Origin: Ptiloglossa arizonensis
Lineage: Eukaryota; Arthropoda; Insecta; Hymenoptera; Colletidae
NCBI RefSeq assembly: GCF_051014685.1
Contig: NW_027478789.1
Span: 186,001-250,000 of the forward strand
DNA: 64,000 bases
Direction: 5' to 3'
In this document: positions 48,485 to 61,427 of the stretch, in pieces
Position numbering within the stretch: position 1 is the stretch's first letter
Layout of the letters: every line of letters starts with the position of its first letter
The notes under the pieces: generated by a model
What the model was told of the DNA's origin: nothing
Seen by the model: the letters and a program-made list of their open reading frames with translations, nothing else
Databases searched by the model: none
Position numbers and translations under genes: made by a program

Positions 48485-51284
48485 AAAGCTACACCTACCG
48501 TTGTAATCGGGCGAGTTTCTACTTTCAGATGGCACAGAAATTTTGCGGATTGCTAAATCCGTTCGCGAGATATGGCAGTTTGGATATAAGAAACGCTTGA
48601 GAAACTCAAAATTTTCGCATTTCTGATGCTCGAAACGAATAACTAGAACGGCCTAGGGGAGAAGTACGCCTACCGTTGTAATCGGGCGAGTTTCTACTTT
48701 CAGATGCAACAGAAATTATACGGATTGGTCAATCCTTTCGCGAGATATGGCAGTTTGGAGGTAAGAAACGCTTGAGAAACTCAAAATATTCGCAGTTCTG
48801 ATGCTCGAAACGAATGACTAGAACGGCCTAGGGGAGAAGTACGCATACCGTTGTAATCGGGCTAGTTTCTACTTTCAGATGCAACAGAAATTATGCGGAT
48901 TGGTCAATCCTTTCGCGAGATATGGCAGTTTGGATGTAAGAAACGCTTGAGAAACTCAAAATTTTCGCAGTTCTGATGCTCGAAACGAATGACTAGAACG
49001 GCCTAGGGGAGAAGTACGCATACCGTTGTAATCGGGCGAGTTTCTACTTTCAGATGCAACAGAAATTATGCGGATTGGTCAATCCGTTCGCGAGATATGG
49101 CAGTTTGGATGTAAGAAACGCTTGAGAAACTCAAAATTTTCGCAGTTCTGATGCTCGAAACGAATGACTAGAACGGCCTAGGGGAGAAGTACGCATACCG
49201 TTGTAATCGGGCGAGTTTCTACTTTCAGATGCAACAGAAATTATGCGGATTGGTCAATCCGTTCGCGAGATATGGCAGTTTGGATGTAAGAAACGCTTGA
49301 GAAACTCAAAATTTTCGCAGTTCTGATGCTCGAAACGAGTAACTAGAACGGCCTAGGGGAAAAGTACGCATACCGTTGTAATCGGGCGAGTATCTACTTT
49401 CAGATGCAACAGAAATTTTGCGGATTGATCAATCCGTTCGCGAGATATGGCAGTTTGGAGATAAGAAACGCTTGAGAAACTCAAAATTTTCGCAGTTCTG
49501 ATGCTCGAAACGAATAACTAGAACGGCCTAGGGGAAAACTACACCCACCGTTGTAATCGGGAGAGTTTCTACTTTCAGATGCAACAGAAATTTTGCGGAT
49601 TGGTCAATCCGTTCGCGAGATATGGCAGTTTGGAGGTAAGAAACGCTTGAGAAACTCAAAATTTTCGGAGTTCTGATGCTCGACACGAATAACTAGAACG
49701 GCCTAGGGGCAAAGTGCGCATACCGTTGTAATCGGGCGAGTTTCTACTTTCAGATGCAACAGAAATTATGCGGATTGGTCAATCCGTTCGCGAGATATGG
49801 CAGTTTGGAGGTAAGAAACGCTTGAGAAACTCAAAATTTTCGCAGTTCTGATGCTCGAAACGAATAACTGGAACGGCCTAGGGGAAAACTACACCTACCG
49901 TTTGTAATCGGCCGAGTTTCTACTTTCAGATGGCACAGAAATTTTGCGGATTGATGAATCCGTTCGCGAGATATGGCAGTTTGGAGATAAGATACGCTTG
50001 AGAAACCCAAAATTTTCGCAGTTCTGATGCTCGAAACGAGTAACTAGAACGGCCTAGGGGAAAAGTACGCATACCGTTGTAATCGGGCGAGTTTCTACCT
50101 TCAGATGCAACAGAAATTTTGCGGATTGGTCAATCCGTTCGCGAGATATGGCAGTTTGGAGGTAAGAAACGCTTGAGAAACTCAAAATTTTCGGAGTTCT
50201 GATGCTCGACACGAATAACTAGAACGGCCTAGGGGCAAAGTGCGCATACCGTTGTAATCGGGCGAGTTTCTACTTTCAGATGCAACAGAAATTTTGCGGA
50301 TTGGTCAATCCTTTCGCGAGATATGGCAGTTTGGAGGTAAGGAACGCTTGAGAAACTCAAAATTTTCGCAGTTCTGATGCTCGAAATGAATAATTGGAAC
50401 GGCCTAGGGGAAAACTACACCTACCGTTGTAATCGGGAGAGTTTCTACTTTCAGATGCAACAGAAATTATGCGGATTGGTCAATCCTTTCGCGAGATATG
50501 GCAGTTTGGAGGTAAGAAACGCTTGAGAAACTCAAAATTTTCGCAGTTCTGATGCTCGAAACGAATAACTAGAACGGCCTAGGGGAAAAGTACGCAAACC
50601 GTTGTAATCGGGCGAGTTTCTACTTTCAGATGCAACAGAAATTTTGCGGATTGGTCAATCCGTTCGCGAGATATGGCCGTTTGGATTTAAGAAACGCTTG
50701 GGAACCTCAAAATTTTCGCACTTCTGATGCTCGAAACGAATAACCAGAACGGCCTAGGGGAAAAGTGCGCATACCGTTGCAATCGGGCGAGTTTCTACTT
50801 TCAGATGCAACAGAAATTTTGCGGATTGGTCAATCCGTTCGCGAGATGTGGCAGTTTGGAAGTAAGAAACGCTTGAGAAACTCAAAATTTTGGCAGTTCT
50901 GATGCTCGAAACGAATAACTAGAACGGCCTAGGGGAAAAGTGCGCATATCGTTGTAATCGGGCGAGTTTCTACTTTCAGATGCAACAGAAATTATGCGGA
51001 TTGGTCAATCCGTTCGCGAGATATGGCAGTTTGGAGGTAAGAAACGCTTGAGAAACTCAAAATTTTCGCAGTTCTGATGCTCGAAACGAATGACTAGAAC
51101 GGCCTAGGGGAGAAGTACGCCTACCGTTGTAATCCGGCGAGTTTCTACTTTCAGATGCAACAGAAATTATGCGGATTGGTCAATCCGTTCGCGTGATATG
51201 CCGTTTGGATGTAAGAAACGCTTGAGAAACTCAAAATTTTCGCAGTTCTGATGCGCGACACGAATAACTAGAACGGCCTAGGGG
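48485..51284. repeat. P-anchored block, 16 monomers
   Basis: P B2' M' S S T U/W K V W X A/B C D E F, 2800 bp. U and W of the previous block are fused into one monomer at 49535-49709 (CCCACC and GGGAGAG in front, TTCGGAGTTC and CTCGACACG behind). F at 51111 has ATCCGGCGAG and an M-type tail (GATGCGCGACACG), so it joins directly to N2. Confidence 0.86.
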
Positions 51285-53034
51285 CAAAGTGCGCATACCG
51301 TTGTAATCGGGCGAGTTTCTACTTTCAGATGCAACAGAAATTTTGCGGATTGGTCAATCGGTTCGCGAGATATGGCAGCTTGGAGGTAAGAAACGCTTGA
51401 GAAACTCAAAATTTTCGCAGTTCTGATGCTCGAAACGAATAACTAGAACGGCCTAGGGGAAAAGTGCGCATACCGTTGTAATCGGGCGAGTTTCTACTTT
51501 CAGATGCAACAGAAATTATGCGGATTGGTCAATCCGTTCGCGTGATATGGCCGTTTGGATGTAAGAAACGCTTGAGAAACTCAAAATTTTCTCAGTTCTG
51601 ATGCTCGAAACGAATAACTAGAACGGCCTAGGGGAAAAGTGCGCATACCGTTGTAATCGGGCGAGTTTCTACTTTCAGATGCAACAGAAATTTTGCGGAT
51701 TGGTCAATCCGTTCGCGAGATATGGCAGTTTGGAGGTAAGGAACGCTTCAGAAACTCCAAATTTTCGCAGTTCTGATGCTCGAAATGAATAACTGGAACG
51801 GCCTAGGGGAAAACTACACCTACCGTTGTAATCGGGAGAGTTTCTACTTTCAGATGCAACAGAAATTTTGCGGATTGGTCAATCGGTTCGCGAGATATGG
51901 CAGCTTGGAGGTAAGAAACGCTTGAGAAACTCAAAATATTCGCAGTTCTGATGCTCGAAACGAATGACTAGAACGGCCTAGGGGAGAAGTACGCATACCG
52001 TTGTAATCGGGCTAGTTTCTACTTTCAGATGCAACAGAAATTATGCGGATTGGTCAATCCTTTCGCGAGATATGGCAGTTTGGATGTAAGAAACGCTTGA
52101 GAAACTCAAAATTTTCGCAGTTCTGATGCGCGACACGAATAACTAGAACGGCCTAGGGGCAAAGTGCGCATACCGTTGTAATCGGGCGAGTTTCTACTTT
52201 CAGATGCAACAGAAATTTTGCGGATTGGTCAATCGGTTCGCGAGATATGGCAGCTTGGAGGTAAGAAACGCTTGAGAAACTCAAAATTTTCGCAGTTCTG
52301 ATGCTCGAAACGAATAACTAGAACGGCCTAGGGGAAAAGTGCGCATACCGTTGTAATCGGGCGAGTTTCTACTTTCAGATGCAACAGAAATTATGCGGAT
52401 TGGTCAATCCGTTCGCGTGATATGGCCGTTTGGATGTAAGAAACGCTTGAGAAACTCAAAATTTTCTCAGTTCTGATGCTCGAAACGAATAACTAGAACG
52501 GCCTAGGGGAAAAGTGCGCATACCGTTGTAATCGGGCGAGTTTCTACTTTCAGATGCAACAGAAATTTTGCGGATTGGTCAATCCGTTCGCGAGATATGG
52601 CAGTTTGGAGGTAAGGAACGCTTCAGAAACTCCAAATTTTCGCAGTTCTGATGCTCGAAATGAATAACTGGGACGGCCTAGGGGAAAACTACACCTACCG
52701 TTGTAATCGGGAGAGTTTCTACTTTCAGATGCAACAGAAATTTTGCGGATTGGTCAATCGGTTCGCGAGATATGGCAGCTTGGAGGTAAGAAACGCTTGA
52801 GAAACTCAAAATATTCGCAGTTCTGATGCTCGAAACGAATGACTAGAACGGCCTAGGGGAGAAGTACGCATACCGTTGTAATCGGGCTAGTTTCTACTTT
52901 CAGATGCAACAGAAATTATGCGGATTGGTCAATCCTTTCGCGAGATATGGCAGTTTGGATGTAAGAAACGCTTGAGAAACTCAAAATTTTCGCAGTTCTG
53001 ATGCGCGACACGAATAACTAGAACGGCCTAGGGG
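51285..53034. repeat. Five-monomer repeat N2 G I A2/L M, two copies (875 bp each)
   Basis: Copies at 51285-52159 and 52160-53034, with N2 starting again at 53035. G carries AAATTTTCTCAG in both copies and I carries CGCTTCAGAAACTCC. The second I ends AACTGGGACGG rather than AACTGGAACGG. The same five-monomer order is present with indels around 34825-35709. Confidence 0.88.
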
Positions 53035-56000
53035 CAAAGTGCGCATACCGTTGTAATCGGGCGAGTTTCTACTTTCAGATGCAACAGAAATTTTGCGGAT
53101 TGGTCAATCGGTTCGCGAGATATGGCAGCTTGGAGGTAAGAAACGCTTGAGAAACTCAAAATTTTCGCAGTTCTGATGCTCGAAACGAATAACTAGAACG
53201 GCCTAGGGGAGAAGTACGCCTACCGTTGTAATCGGGCGAGTTTCTACTTTCAGATGCAACAGAAATTATGCGGATTGGTCAATCCTTTCGCGAGATATGG
53301 CAGTTTGGAGGTAAGAAACGCTTGAGAAACTCAAAATTTTCGCAGTTCTGATGCTCGAAACGTTTAACTAGAACGGCCTAGGGGAAAAGTGCGCAAACCG
53401 TTGTAATCGGGCGAGTTTCTACTTTCAGATGCAACAGAAATTTTGCGGATTGGTCAATCCGTTCGCGAGATATGGCCGTTTGGATTTAAGAAACGCTTGA
53501 GAACCTCAAAATTTTCGCACTTCTGATGCTCGAAACGAATAACCAGAACGGCCTAGGGGAAAAGTGCGCATACCGTTGCAATCGGGCGAGTTTCTACTTT
53601 CAGATGCAACAGAAATTTTGCGGATTGGTCAATCCGTTCGCGAGATGTGGCAGTTTGGAAGTAAGAAACGCTTGAGAAACTCAAAATTTTGGCAGTTCTG
53701 ATGCTCGAAACGAATAACTAGAACGGCCTAGGGGAAAAGTGCGCATATCGTTGTAATCGGGCGAGTTTCTACTTTCAGATGCAACAGAAATTATGCGGAT
53801 TGGTCAATCCGTTCGCGAGATATGGCAGTTTGGAGGTAAGAAACGCTTGAGAAACTCAAAATTTTCGCAGTTCTGATGCTCGAAACGAATAACTAGAACG
53901 GCCTAGGGGAAAAGTGCGCATACCGTTGTAATCGGGCGAGTTTCTACTTTCTGATGGCACAGAAATTTTGCGGATTGATGAATCCGTTCGCGAGATATGG
54001 CAGTTTGAAGGTAAGAAACGCTTGAGAAACTCAAAATTTTCGCAGTTCTGATGCTCGGAACGAATAACTAGAACGGCCTAGGGGAAAAGTGCGCATACCG
54101 TTGTAATCGGGCGAGTTTCTACTTTCAGATGCAACAGAAATTTTGCGGATTGCTCAATCCGTTCGCCAGATATGGCAGTTTGGAGGTAAGAAACGCTTGA
54201 GAAACTCAAAATTTTCGCAGTTCTGATGCTCGAAATGAATAACTGGAACGGCCTAGGGGAAAGCTACACCTACCGTTGTAATCGGGCGAGTTTCTACTTT
54301 CAGATGGCACAGAAATTTTGCGGATTGCTAAATCCGTTCGCGAGATATGGCAGTTTGGATATAAGAAACGCTTGAGAAACTCAAAATTTTCGCATTTCTG
54401 ATGCTCGAAACGAATAACTAGAACGGCCTAGGGGAGAAGTACGCCTACCGTTGTAATCGGGCGAGTTTCTACTTTCAGATGCAACAGAAATTATACGGAT
54501 TGGTCAATCCTTTCGCGAGATATGGCCGTTTGGAGGTAAGAAACGCTTGAGAAACTCAAAATATTCGCAGTTCTGATGCTCGAAACGAATGACTAGAACG
54601 GCCTAGGGGAGAAGTACGCATACCGTTGTAATCGGGCTAGTTTCTACTTTCAGATGCAACAGAAATTATGCGGATTGGTCAATCCTTTCGCGAGATATGG
54701 CAGTTTGGATGTAAGAAACGCTTGAGAAACTCAAAATTTTCGCAGTTCTGATGCGCGACACGAATAAATAGAACGGCCTAGGGGCAAAGTGCGCATACCG
54801 TTGTAATCGGGCGAGTTTCTACTTTCAGATGCAACAGAAATTTTGCGGATTGGTCAATCGGTTCGCGAGATATGGCAGCTTGGAGGTAAGAAACGCTTGA
54901 GAAACTCAAAATTTTCGCAGTTCTGATGCTCGAAACGAATAACTAGAACGGCCTAGGGGAGAAGTACGCCTACCGTTGTAATCGGGCGAGTTTCTACTTT
55001 CAGATGCAACAGAAATTATGCGGATTGGTCAATCCTTTCGCGAGATATGGCAGTTTGGAGGTAAGAAACGCTTGAGAAACTCAAAATTTTCGCAGTTCTG
55101 ATGCTCGAAACGAATAACTAGAACGGCCTAGGGGAAAAGTGCGCAAACCGTTGTAATCGGGCGAGTTTCTACTTTCAGATGCAACAGAAATTTTGCGGAT
55201 TGGTCAATCCGTTCGCGAGATATGGCCGTTTGGATTTAAGAAACGCTTGAGAACCTCAAAATTTTCGCACTTCTGATGCTCGAAACGAATAACCAGAACG
55301 GCCTAGGGGAAAAGTGCGCATACCGTTGCAATCGGGCGAGTTTCTACTTTCAGATGCAACAGAAATTTTGCGGATTGGTCAATCCGTTCGCGAGATGTGG
55401 CAGTTTGGGAGTAAGAAACGCTTGAGAAACTCAAAATTTTGGCAGTTCTGATGCTCGAAACGAATAACTAGAACGGCCTAGGGGAAAAGTGCGCATATCG
55501 TTGTAATCGGGCGAGTTTCTACTTTCAGATGCAACAGAAATTATGCGGATTGGTCAATCCGTTCGCGAGATATGGCAGTTTGGAGGTAAGAAACGCTTGA
55601 GAAACTCAAAATTTTCGCAGTTCTGATGCTCGAAACGAATGACTAGAACGGCCTAGGGGAGAAGTACGCCTACCGTTGTAATCGGGCGAGTTTCTAATTT
55701 CAGATGCAACAGAAATTATGCGGATTGGTCAATCCGTTCGCGTGATATGCCGTTTGGATGTAAGAAACGCTTGAGAAACTCAAAATTTTCGCAGTTCTGA
55801 TGCTCGAAACGAATAACTAGAACGGCCTAGGGGAAAAGTGCGCATACCGTTGTAATCGGGCGAGTTTCTACTTTCAGATGCAAGAGAAATTATGCGGATT
55901 GGTCAATCCGTTCGCGTGATATGGCCGTTTGGATGTAAGAAACGCTTGAGAAACTCAAAATTTTCGCATTTCTGATGCTCGAAACGAATAACTAGAACGG

Positions 56001-57058
56001 CCTAGGGGAAAAGTGCGCATACCGTTGTAATCGGGCGAGTTCATACTTTCAGATGCAACAGAAATTATGCGGATTGGTCAATCCGTTCGCGAGATATGGC
56101 AGTTTGGAGGTAAGAAACGCTTGAGAAACTCAAAATATTCGCAGTTCTGATGCTCGAAACGAATGACTAGAACGGCCTAGGGGAGAAGTACGCATACCGT
56201 TGTAATCGGGCTAGTTTCTACTTTCAGATGCAACAGAAATTATGCGGATTGGTCAATCCTTTCGCGAGATATGGCAGTTTGGATGTAAGAAACGCTTGAG
56301 AAACTCAAAATTTTCGCAGTTCTGATGCGCGACACGAATAACTAGAACGGCCTAGGGGCAAAGTGCGCATACCGTTGTAATCGGGCGAGTTTCTACTTTC
56401 AGATGCAACAGAAATTTTGCGGATTGGTCAATCGGTTCGCGAGATATGGCAGCTTGGAGGTAAGAAACGCTTGAGAAACTCAAAATTTTCGCAGTTCTGA
56501 TGCTCGAAACGAATAACTAGAACAGCCTAGGGGAGAAGTACGCCTACCGTTGTAATCGGGCGAGTTTCTACTTTCAGATGCAACAGAAATTATGCGGATT
56601 GGTCAATCCTTTCGCGAGATATGGCAGTTTGGAGGTAAGAAACGCTTGAGAAACTCAAAATTTTCGCAGTTCTGATGCTCGAAACGAATAACTAGAACGG
56701 CCTAGGGGAAACGTGCGCAAACCGTTGTAATCGGGCGAGTTTCTACTTTCTGATGCAGCAGAAATTTTGCGGATTGGTCAATCCGTTCGCGAGATATGGC
56801 CGTTTGGATTTAAGAAACGCTTGAGAACCTCAAAATTTTCGCACTTCTGATGCTCGAAACGAATAACCAGAACGGCCTAGGGGAAAAGTGCGCATACCGT
56901 TGTAATCGGGCGAGTTTCTACTTTCAGATGCAACAGAAATTTTGCGGATTGGTCAATCCGTTCGCGAGATGTGGCAGTTTGGGAGTAAGAAACGCTTGAG
57001 AAACTCAAAATTTTCGCAGTTCTGATGCTCGAAACGAATAACTAGAACGGCCTAGGGG
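53035..57058. repeat. Mixed monomers with recurring M N2 B2 C D module
   Basis: Twenty-three monomers: N2 B2 C D E H O P B2' M N2 B2 C D E F G K/L M N2 B2 C D. The M-start module at 54610 recurs at 56184 (1574 bp, nine monomers). Private changes: AATAAATAG at the end of M (near 54768), TTTCTAATTTC in F (55695), GAGTTCATACTTTC near 56038, AACAGCC near 56521, and CTGATGCAGCAG in C near 56750. Confidence 0.82.
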
Positions 57059-58982
57059 AAAAGTGCGCATACCGTTGTAATCGGGCGAGTTTCTACTTTC
57101 AGATGCAACAGAAATTTTGCGGATTGCTCAATCCGTTCGCGAGATATGGCAGTTTGGAGGTAAAAAACGCTTGAGAAACTCAAAATTTTCGCAGTTCTGA
57201 TGCTCGAAATGAATAACTGGAACGGCCTAGGGGAAAGCTACACCTACCGTTGTAATCGGGCGAGTTTCTACTTTCAGATGGCACAGAAATTTTGCGGATT
57301 GCTCAATCCGTTCGCGAGATATGGCAGTTTGGAGATAAGAAACGCTTGAGAAACTCAAAATTTTCGCAGTTCTGATGCTCGAAACGAATAACTAGAACGG
57401 CCTAGGGGAGAAGTACGCCTACCGTTGTAATCGGGCGAGTTTCTACTTTCAGATGCAACAGAAATTATGCGGATTGGTCAATCCTTTCGCGAGATATGGC
57501 AGTTTGGAGGTAAGAAACGCTTGAGAAACTCAAAATTTTCGCAGTTCTGATGCTCGAAACGAATAACTAGAACGGCCTAGGGGAAAAGTGCGCAAACCGT
57601 TGTAATCGGGCGAGTTTCTACTTTCAGTTGCAACAGAAATTTTGCGGATTGGTCAATCCGTTCGCGAGATATGGCCGTTTGGATTTAAGAAACGCTTGAG
57701 AACCTCAAAATTTTCGCACTTCTGATGCTCGAAACGAATAACCAGAACGGCCTAGGGGAAAAGTGCGCATACCGTTGTAATCGGGCGAGTTTCTACTTTC
57801 AGATGCAACAGAAATTTTGCGGATTGGTCAATCCGTTCGCGAGATGTGGCAGTTTGGGAGTAAGAAACGCTTGAGAAACTCAAAATTTTGGAAGTTCTGA
57901 TGCTCGAAACGAATAACTAGAACGGCCTAGGGGAAAAGTGCGCATATCGTTGTAATCGGGCGAGTTTCTACTTTCAGATGCAACAGAAATTATGCGGATT
58001 GGTCAATCCGTTCGCGAGATATGGCAGTTTGGAGGTAAGAAACGCTTGAGAAACTCAAAATTTTCGCAGTTCTGATGCTCGAAACGAATGACTAGAACGG
58101 CCTAGGGGAGAAGTACGCCTACCGTTGTAATCGGGCGAGTTTCTACTTTCAGATGCAACAGAAATTATGCGGATTGGTCAATCCGTTCGCGTGATATGCC
58201 GTTTGGATGTAAGAAACGCTTGAGAAACTCAAAATTTTCGCAGTTCTGATGCTCGAAACGAAAAACTAGAAGGGCCTAGGGGAAAAGTGCGCATACCGTT
58301 GTAATCGGGCGAGTTTCTACTTTCAGATGCAACAGAAATTATGCGGATTGGTCTATCCGTTCGCGTGATATGGCCGTTTGGATGTAAGAAACGCTTGAGA
58401 AACTCAAAATTTTCGCAGTTCTGATGCTCGAAACGAGTAACTAGAACGGCCTAGGGGAAAAGTGCGCATACCGTTGTAATCGGGCGAGTTTCTACTTTCA
58501 GATGCAACAGAAATTTTGCGGATTGCTCAATCCGTTCGCGAGATATGGCAGTTTGGAGGTAAAAAACGCTTGAGAAACTCAAAATTTTCGCAGTTCTGAT
58601 GCTCGAAATGAATAACTGGAACGGCCTAGGGGAAAGCTACACCTACCGTTGTAATCGGGCGAGTTTCTACTTTCAGATGGCACAGAAATTTTGCGGATTG
58701 CTCAATCCGTTCGCGAGATATGGCAGTTTGGAGATAAGAAACGCTTGAGAAACTCAAAATTTTCGTAGTTCTGATGCTCGAAACGAGTAACTAGAACGGC
58801 CTAGGGGAAAAGTGCGCATACCGTTGTAATCGGGCGAGTTTCTACTTTCAGATGCTATAGAAATTTTGCGGATTGGTCAATCCTTTCGCGAGATATGGCA
58901 GTTTGGAGGTAAGAAACGCTTGAGAAACTCAAAATTTTCGCAGTTCTGATGCTCGAAACGAATAACCAGAACGGCCTAGGGG
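57059..58982. repeat. Eight-monomer repeat O P B2 C D E F G plus start of a second copy
   Basis: O at 57059 and 58458 are 1399 bp apart (eight monomers, one of 174 bp). Both O monomers have GGAGGTAAAAAACGC, a marker also found in O at 62652. P here has GCTCAATCCG instead of GCTAAATCCG. The second copy stops after O P, and the next monomer (58808-58982) has the private GATGCTATAG and a C-type AACCAG tail. F at 58109 ends AAAAACTAGAAGGG. Confidence 0.83.
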
Positions 58983-61427
58983 AAAAGTGCGCATACCGTT
59001 GCAATCGGGCGAGTTTCTACTTTCAGATGCAACAGAAATTTTGCGGATTGGTCAATCCGTTCGCGAGATGTGGCAGTTTGGGTGTAAGAAACGCTTGAGA
59101 AACTCAAAATTTTGGCAGTTCTGATGCTCGAAACGAATAACTAGAACGGCCTAGGGGAAAAGTGCGCATATCGTTGTAATCGGGCGAGTTTCTACTTTCA
59201 GATGCAACAGAAATTATGCGGATTGGTCAATCCGTTCGCGAGATATGGCAGTTTGGAGGTAAGAAACGCTTGAGAAACTCAAAATTTTCGAAGTTCTGAT
59301 GCTCGAAACGAATGACTAGAACGGCCTAGGGGAGAAGTACGCCTACCGTTGTAATCGGGCGAGTTTCTACTTTCAGATGCAACAGAAATTATGCGGATTG
59401 GTCAATCCGTTCGCGTGATATGCCGTTTGGATGTAAGAAACGCTTGAGAAACTCAAAATTTTCGCACTTCTGATGCTCGAAACGAATAACCAGAACGGCC
59501 TAGGGGAAAAGTGCGCATACCGTTGCAATCGGGCGAGTTTCTACTTTCAGATGCAACAGAAATTTTGCGGATTGGTCAATCCGTTCGCGAGATGTGGCAG
59601 TTTGGGAGTAAGAAACGCTTGAGAAACTCAAAATTTTGGCAGTTCTGATGCTCGAAACGAATAACTAGAACGGCCTAGGGGAAAAGTGCGCATATCGTTG
59701 TAATCGGGCGAGTTTCTACTTTCAGATGCAACAGAAATTATGCGGATTGGTCAATCCGTTCGCGAGATATGGCAGTTTGGAGGTAAGAAACGCTTGAGAA
59801 ACTCAAAATTTTCGCAGTTCTGATGCTCGAAACGAATGACTAGAACGGCCTAGGGGAGAAGTACGCCTACCGTTGTAATCGGGCGAGTTTCTACTTTCAG
59901 ATGCAACAGAAATTATGCGGATTGGTCAATCCGTTCGCGTGATATGCCGTTTGGATGTAAGAAACGCTTGAGAAACTCAAAATTTTCGCAGTTCTGATGG
60001 TCGAAACGAATAACTAGAACGGCCTAGGGGAAAAGTGCGCATACCGTTGTAATCGGGCGAGTTTCTACTTTCAGATGCAAGAGAAATTATGCGGATTGGT
60101 CAATCCGTTCGCGTGATATGCCGTTTGGATGTAAGAAACGCTTGAGAAACTCAAAATTTTCGCACTTCTGATGCTCGAAACGAATAACCAGAACGGCCTA
60201 GGGGAAAAGTGCGCATACCGTTGCAATCGGGCGAGTTTCTACTTTCAGATGCAACAGAAATTTTGCGGATTGGTCAATCCGTTCGCGAGATATGGCAGTT
60301 TGGAGGTAAGAAACGCTTGAGAAACTCAAAATTTTCGCAGTTCTGATGCTCGAAACGAATAACTAGAACGGCCTAGGGGAAAAGTGCGCATATCGTTGTA
60401 ATCGGGCGAGTTTCTACTTTCAGATGCAACAGAAATTATGCGGATTGGTCAATCCGTTCGCGAGATATGGCAGTTTGGAGGTAAGAAACGCTTGAGAAAC
60501 TCAAAATTTTCGAAGTTCTGATGCTCGAAACGAATGACTAGAACGGCCTAGGGGAGAAGTACGCCTACCGTTGTAATCGGGCGAGTTTCTACTTTCAGAT
60601 GCAACAGAAATTATGCGGATTGGTCAATCCGTTCGCGTGATATGCCGTTTGGATGTAAGAAACGCTTGAGAAACTCAAAATTTTCGCACTTCTGATGCTC
60701 GAAACGAATAACCAGAACGGCCTAGGGGAAAAGTGCGCATACCGTTGCAATCGGGCGAGTTTCTACTTTCAGATGCAACAGAAATTTTGCGGATTGGTCA
60801 ATCCGTTCGCGAGATGTGGCAGTTTGGGAGTAAGAAACGCTTGAGAAACTCAAAATTTTGGCAGTTCTGATGCTCGAAACGAATAACTAGAACGGCCTAG
60901 GGGAAAAGTGCGCATATCGTTGTAATCGGGCGAGTTTCTACTTTCAGATGCAACAGAAATTATGCGGATTGGTCAATCCGTTCGCGAGATATGGCAGTTT
61001 GGAGGTAAGAAACGCTTGAGAAACTCAAAATTTTCGAAGTTCTGATGCTCGAAACGAATGACTAGAACGGCCTAGGGGAGAAGTACGCCTACCGTTGTAA
61101 TCGGGCGAGTTTCTACTTTCAGATGCAACAGAAATTATGCGGATTGGTCAATCCGTTCGCGTGATATGCCGTTTGGATGTAAGAAACGCTTGAGAAACTC
61201 AAAATTTTCGCAGTTCTGATGCTCGAAACGAATAACTAGAACGGCCTAGGGGAAAAGTGCGCATACCGTTGTAATCGGGCGAGTTTCTACTTTCAGATGC
61301 AAGAGAAATTATGCGGATTGGTCAATCCGTTCGCGTGATATGGCCGTTTGGATGTAAGAAACGCTTGAGAAACTCAAAATTTTCGCATTTCTGATGCTCG
61401 AAACGAATAACTAGAACGGCCTAGGGG
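58983..61427. repeat. D E F three-monomer repeat run (524 bp unit)
   Basis: D E F D E F G/F D/K E F D E F G, fourteen monomers, 2445 bp with five 174 bp members. D at 58983 and 59507, and D/K at 60205 and D at 60729, are each 524 bp apart. F monomers before a D have CACTTCTG and AACCAG, which elsewhere belong to C. This suggests F took over the C tail when C was lost between F and D. Several E monomers share TTTTCGAAG. Confidence 0.86.
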
